DNA of 64,000 bases. Source: Chionis minor. Its lineage: Eukaryota; Chordata; Aves; Charadriiformes; Chionididae. The position numbers and the translations under genes were made by a program. Below the pieces are notes generated by a model, which saw nothing but the letters and a program-made list of their open reading frames with translations, did not search any database and was not told where the DNA came from. The stretch spans positions 1 to 64,000 of the forward strand of contig VZSF01002984.1 in NCBI GenBank assembly GCA_013398295.1, read 5' to 3'. The stretch's first letter is position 1. Each line of letters starts with the position of its first letter. This document shows, one piece after another, positions 63,046 through 64,000 of this stretch.

Positions 63046-63783
63046 TGTCTGTCAGAGTCCCAGGACTTTCACTGATCTGTCAGAGTCCCAGCAAAGGAGT
63101 CTCACTGATTCCTCAATCAGAGTCCAAGTAAAGGAACTTTCACTGAGTCAGGTTCACAAAAATCAAAATTAGTAATTTATTGAGGGTGATGGAACAGATT
63201 TGAGATTGCCGTTGACAAATTCACTGACTACAATAGCACTACTACTTAAGGTTAATATTGCTAGCAAAATTAATAATAATATAACAACCCAGGGGTAACA
63301 TTCACAGAGGCTGAAAGGCGCAGTGCTTATCCAAGTGGCATCCCTGCCTGGGGTGGAGGAAGAGAACGCAGCCCGTCGACTGGTCTGTCAGCTGTCAAGA
63401 TTCTTCTCTCCCAATTTACAGTCATTTTGTCCATCTTTTTATCCCCAAAATTGGGAGGTTCCCCTCCCCTAGGTGACATATATTATGATTTGGGTGAAGA
63501 GATGAGTGCTATAGTCATATAGGTTTAGTTCACAGGTAGTGAGGAAGAGGTCAGTTATCGCGCACACTAGCCTTTGAAGAACAAAGAACTACACAAGTTC
63601 CTGTTACCTTGTTATCTTTCACTGATGAAAAGCAGGGCTGTCCTGCCTACACAGGGCCCCCTCCTTATCTGCACCCTGTGCTGGCCAGGCGAGTCTCCAC
63701 TTCTCCAGCCTGCACAAGACTGCAAGGCCAGTCTTAATTGTTCTTTGAGCACAGAGACTTTACCTCATTGACCAAATTCCACA
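63046..63783 (-). mobile_element. Probable solo LTR of an avian endogenous retrovirus (ERVL-like)
   Basis: Read on the minus strand the block has the order of a retroviral LTR: a U3-like stretch, a TATA-like GGATAAAAAG (63,443-63,434), then R, a polyadenylation signal AATAAA (63,181-63,176) about 255 bp downstream, and a U5-like end containing tandem motifs. Possible terminal TG and CA are at 63,783 and 63,046, but these are my best guess only. The five bases on each side do not match, so no target-site duplication is shown. No primer-binding site follows the putative U5 end and no polypurine tract precedes the U3 end, so it looks like a solo LTR rather than half of a provirus. No gag, pol or env remnant is visible in the window. 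The family assignment is from general resemblance. Confidence 0.55.
63049..63148 (-). repeat. Three imperfect tandem units within the LTR end
   Basis: Units at 63,049-63,076, 63,077-63,109 and 63,110-63,148, all built around TCAGAGTCC and a terminal TCACTGA. They differ in length (28, 33 and 39 bp) because of internal deletions. Confidence 0.7.
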
Positions 63784-64000
63784 GTCACTCAAGGTGAACA
63801 AAACCAGACGAACAATGGGGTCTCCATTGCCTGCTTTATTCTGTTCTGCTGCTCCGTTATTGATCTCCCTATAAAATAACATTTCCTGTGTTCATGAGAG
63901 TTATGTGCATAGGGAAGTACCTGCTGTCCTCTCCCACTATCTGAAAGCATCTCTTTAATGCAATACCACTCTTTCCATTGCCCTGACAAATTCATGGAGA
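63784..64000. other. Right-hand end, nothing identified
   Basis: No coding, RNA or repeat signature that I can name. It may still include part of the same retroviral insertion. Confidence 0.4.

Noticed and set aside
1..64000. CRISPR arrays, operons, tRNA or rRNA genes, toxin or defence systems
   Set aside because: The sequence is vertebrate nuclear DNA. No regularly spaced repeats with spacers, no tRNA cloverleaf motifs and no bacterial-type gene order were seen.

Overview
This window looks like avian nuclear DNA. The evidence is several CR1 LINE fragments, two of which end in the diagnostic 3' octamer tail (ATTCTATG)2, a bird-type endogenous retroviral LTR, and one recognisable vertebrate exon. 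The species cannot be fixed from this sequence. The DNA is AT-rich and gene-poor.

Layout. (1) Bases 1-410 are a CpG island holding the promoter, 5'UTR and first coding exon of API5 (apoptosis inhibitor 5) on the minus strand. Only 23 codons lie here; the gene continues to the left, outside the window. (2) Bases 932-2061 are a 5'-truncated CR1 with a dead reverse transcriptase. (3) Bases 4571-5986 form a GC-rich block: a 14-bp minisatellite of about 36 copies, a second CpG-dense patch, and a 532-bp segment that occurs twice with no differences around a single N. That duplication is most likely an assembly error. (4) From about 6 kb to 37.8 kb I find no gene, only simple repeats, small hairpins and one old CR1 tail. 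(5) A minus-strand CR1 at 37,915-38,290 has an unusual 21-bp tandem tail. (6) Bases 43,229-45,760 hold a CR1 ORF1 (esterase-type) remnant, an LTR-like fragment, a 184-bp assembly gap and the 3' half of a CR1 ORF2. (7) From 45.8 to 63.0 kb there is non-coding DNA with microsatellites and a CR1 scrap. (8) A probable solo ERV LTR lies at about 63,046-63,783 on the minus strand.

Interpretation. API5 is transcribed out of the window, so the remaining ~63 kb is its upstream flank. In amniotes API5 borders a long gene desert towards LRRC4C (known from human 11p12; the link here is inference). The emptiness of the window fits that. Apart from API5 exon 1, every open frame that I can identify belongs to a retroelement, a minisatellite or a microsatellite; the rest are short or unrecognised and within chance expectation. 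I found no new biological system. The most useful observations are the probable false duplication at 4.9-5.9 kb, the minisatellite and CpG block 4.5 kb upstream of API5, the composite CR1/LTR/gap locus, and the 21-bp CR1 tail array.
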